From Gyrodactylus bullatarudis (Eukaryota > Platyhelminthes > Monogenea > Gyrodactylidea > Gyrodactylidae), in NCBI GenBank assembly GCA_012064415.1, contig SSNU01000112.1:124001-188000 (forward strand): a DNA stretch of 64,000 nucleotides. The letters are read 5' to 3'. The position numbers were made by a program, and so were the translations under genes. The notes beneath the pieces are model-generated. The model did no database searches and had not been told where the DNA came from. It was given only the letters and a program-made list of their open reading frames with translations. Each line of letters begins with the position of its first letter. Position 1 is the stretch's first letter. This document shows positions 62,261 through 64,000 of the stretch, piece by piece.

Positions 62261-63069
62261 TTACCGTCGCATTCTTTTATTCAGACAGCTACTGCTTTTT
62301 ACTTTTCGCTTTTGTGCCTCTTGATTTATTTTTGCGAGATAGCTCTGAGAATTACTGGACTGTTCAGTTGAAGGTTGTGAGAATGTTGGCAATTGTCGCT
62401 GACTCGCATTCTTGAGTGCATCTTCGATATTTTTAATGGCCATAAATGTTTTTTGATTAATATTTGAAAGACTTTTGTTGTCTTGAAATATAAATCTTTC
62501 GTTGATAGAAATAAATGAATAAATCACAAAAAGATGTACTCACCTGATATGATGGGAATTTCATTTTCAATTATCTCTTGGGATGTTGGCTTGCTCGACA
62601 GCTTGTCGTAGAAGTCAGGTCTGCTAATGTTTTTGAGATAGCTACGATCTCTTTCTGTTTTATTTTTCATGATTAAAGACTCTATTATTTCACTTTCAAG
62701 GACTTCATTATCAATTTTATTGTCTTGAGATGATTGTTTTGCTTTGGTTGTAATTTCTCTGATTAAATTTTCAAATTGCTTCATATCAATATTTCCGTTA
62801 TCCAATAACTTTGGCTTGGCAAATTGAACTATGAGTCGTTTGCCGCTGAAATAAAGCTTATTTAGTGCTTTCTGTGCTTTTTCAGCATCTGCACAATTCT
62901 CATAGGTTATGAAACAATAGGACAATGACTTGATATCTTGATCATTTCTCTCATAATGAAAGAAGAAATCTTTTATAGTTCCATAAGGTTTAACTAGCTT
63001 AAGGATTGCATATTCAGTTATCCTAGGAGGAAGATTTGCAATCCAAATCTTCTCCCTTTCAATATTCAT
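62261..63069 (-). CDS. RBM18: RNA-binding protein 18-like (RRM)
   Basis: Exons 63069-62544 and 62481-62261 with a 62-nt intron; 248 residues. One RRM lies at about residues 6 to 85: RNP2-like IWIANLPPRITEYAILKLV and RNP1-like SLSYCFITYENCADAEKA, then GKRLIVQFAKPK. The ITEY...LLKL-like start and the short helix MAIKNIEDALKNA near the C-terminus match RBM18. The RNP1 has Tyr and Phe in the RNA-stacking positions. The linker of about 80 charged residues is longer than in the vertebrate protein (190 residues). Function of RBM18 is poorly known. Head-to-head with the BCL-2-like gene. Confidence 0.82.
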
Positions 63070-63255
63070 GCAGATTTAGCGATAAAAAATGGTCAGGTAT
63101 AATTTTTTTCTGAGAAAACAAAACATTGTAGTTTATAAACAAATTATTATTATTATTTCCTCAAATTTGTCTTATTATAAATTGCTTGACAATTCAAAAA
63201 TAATAATACTTTCACTAGATGAATTTTTAATATTCGCATTAACAGTGTAGTTAGG
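63070..63255. promoter_or_regulatory. Divergent promoter, RBM18 / BCL-2-like gene
   Basis: 186 bases separate the start codons. AT-rich; shared promoter inferred from layout only. Confidence 0.45.
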
Positions 63256-64000
63256 ATGATTGAAGAAAATATCGCTGAAAATATAGACGCATCCTTTCAT
63301 TGTGTTAATGATCTCTTCAGAGTAGACAAACGATATCAAACTTTCCAGATACTATCCCTTATTCTTGACTCAAAACAGCTAGGAAATTGGCGAGAACCCG
63401 TTCTCCTAGCTAGACTTAAGGATGAACCTAACCCAGAATTTCTAAATCATAAAAAAACTCTTCTATCTGCAGAATTAACAGAAGCATCTAGATGTTTAAT
63501 GGATCGGTTCGATTCATTACACGGTGAAAGACTGCAAATTTTGATGAAGGATATGACAGAAAAAATGAAAAAATGTCAAGAAGACTTTGCTGATCCGGAG
63601 ATTTCAGATATGAACCTTGGAGGTAGTAACACCAGTCATATAGATAGTCTTAAGAACCAGTTTAATCAAATCTTTGACCTTTTATTCAGAGATAAGGTCA
63701 ATTGGGGAAGAATTATTTCCCTGTTTGGATTTTTACGTGGCGTCTGTTCCATTGTGGAGCAGCGTTACAAAGACCAAGTTAACTCTGAATCTCGGAATAA
63801 CTCCAAAATCCTAGACGAAGATTTAAACTCCGATTCGGGAATGTCTGAACTAAGTCAGACCAAACCTCAACTCAGAGCGGCTCATTACGTCATATGGACA
63901 ACAATTTTTATACACGAATCTAAGGTATATGGTTGGATAGAGGAAAATGGAGGATGGGAAGGCCTGATTGCTTTTCATCAACGAAGCTCAGACTCCGAGA
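63256..64000 (+). CDS. BCL-2 family apoptosis regulator (3' end outside the window)
   Basis: An uninterrupted frame of 248 codons runs from the ATG to the window end without a stop. BCL-2 proteins control mitochondrial outer-membrane permeability. BH1 is at about 141 to 165 (LLFRDKVNWGRIISLFGF, with the NWGR core at 149 to 152). BH2 is at about 227 to 241 (WIEENGGWEGLIAFH). A BH3-like helix may be at about 75 to 95 (LTEASRCLMDRFDSLHGER). Between BH1 and BH2 there is an insertion rich in Asn, Ser and Asp (DEDLNSDSGMSEL), making this segment about 75 residues, roughly twice the usual. A C-terminal membrane anchor would be expected just beyond the window. The BH2 resembles pro-survival members more than BOK-type ones, but I do not assign a role. 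Confidence 0.9.
   Translation, partial: MIEENIAENIDASFHCVNDLFRVDKRYQTFQILSLILDSKQLGNWREPVLLARLKDEPNPEFLNHKKTLLSAELTEASRCLMDRFDSLHGERLQILMKDMTEKMKKCQEDFADPEISDMNLGGSNTSHIDSLKNQFNQIFDLLFRDKVNWGRIISLFGFLRGVCSIVEQRYKDQVNSESRNNSKILDEDLNSDSGMSELSQTKPQLRAAHYVIWTTIFIHESKVYGWIEENGGWEGLIAFHQRSSDSE

Noticed and set aside
1..64000. tRNA or rRNA genes
   Set aside because: I looked for cloverleaf-like TTCRA-type blocks with matching stems and found none I could support by eye; a covariance search would be the proper test.

Overview
This looks like nuclear DNA of an arthropod. It is AT-rich and has spliceosomal introns, mariner and piggyBac transposon relics, many foldback and MITE-like repeats, and animal genes such as capicua, TIPIN, a discoidin-domain receptor and a BCL-2 protein. 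A parasitic copepod of the sea-louse type would fit. That placement is an inference from overall character, not from a diagnostic marker.

The left part (1 to about 43 kb) is gene-poor and repeat-rich. Positions 1 to about 18.6 kb hold no gene I can support, only repeats and a decayed mariner transposase. From 19,007 to 43,004 one large plus-strand gene is spread over 12 recognisable exons. It encodes a discoidin-domain-receptor (DDR) type protein with a discoidin domain, a DDR-type discoidin-like domain, one membrane span and a Gln/Asn-rich tail with a polyproline run. It stops without any tyrosine-kinase domain. Its introns carry MITEs, a piggyBac relic, copies of an interspersed repeat and a nearly perfect 188-bp hairpin.

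The right part (43.4 to 64 kb) is a compact gene cluster on both strands: UTP23, NAC alpha, a Cys-rich secreted protein, a group III secreted phospholipase A2, a coiled-coil protein, a four-span membrane protein, ZDHHC6, a 56-residue peptide precursor ending in an Arg-Tyr-Gly amidation signal, FAM76, a GATE-16-type Atg8, TIPIN, cyclophilin H, capicua, RBM18, and a BCL-2 family protein cut by the window edge. Five head-to-head pairs share 113 to 221 bp between start codons.

The most unusual observation is a class of extremely short introns, 28 to 33 nt. Nine of them lie in six neighbouring genes. Each is supported by restored reading frame, and most also by family alignment. All introns of 30 to 33 nt would give an in-frame stop if retained, and the 28-nt one would shift the frame. 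Other points of interest are the kinase-less DDR, the candidate luqin/RYamide-like peptide precursor, a GC-AG intron in the Atg8 gene, and the young intronic hairpin. Exon coordinates were worked out by hand from splice sites and phase; no search or alignment program was run.
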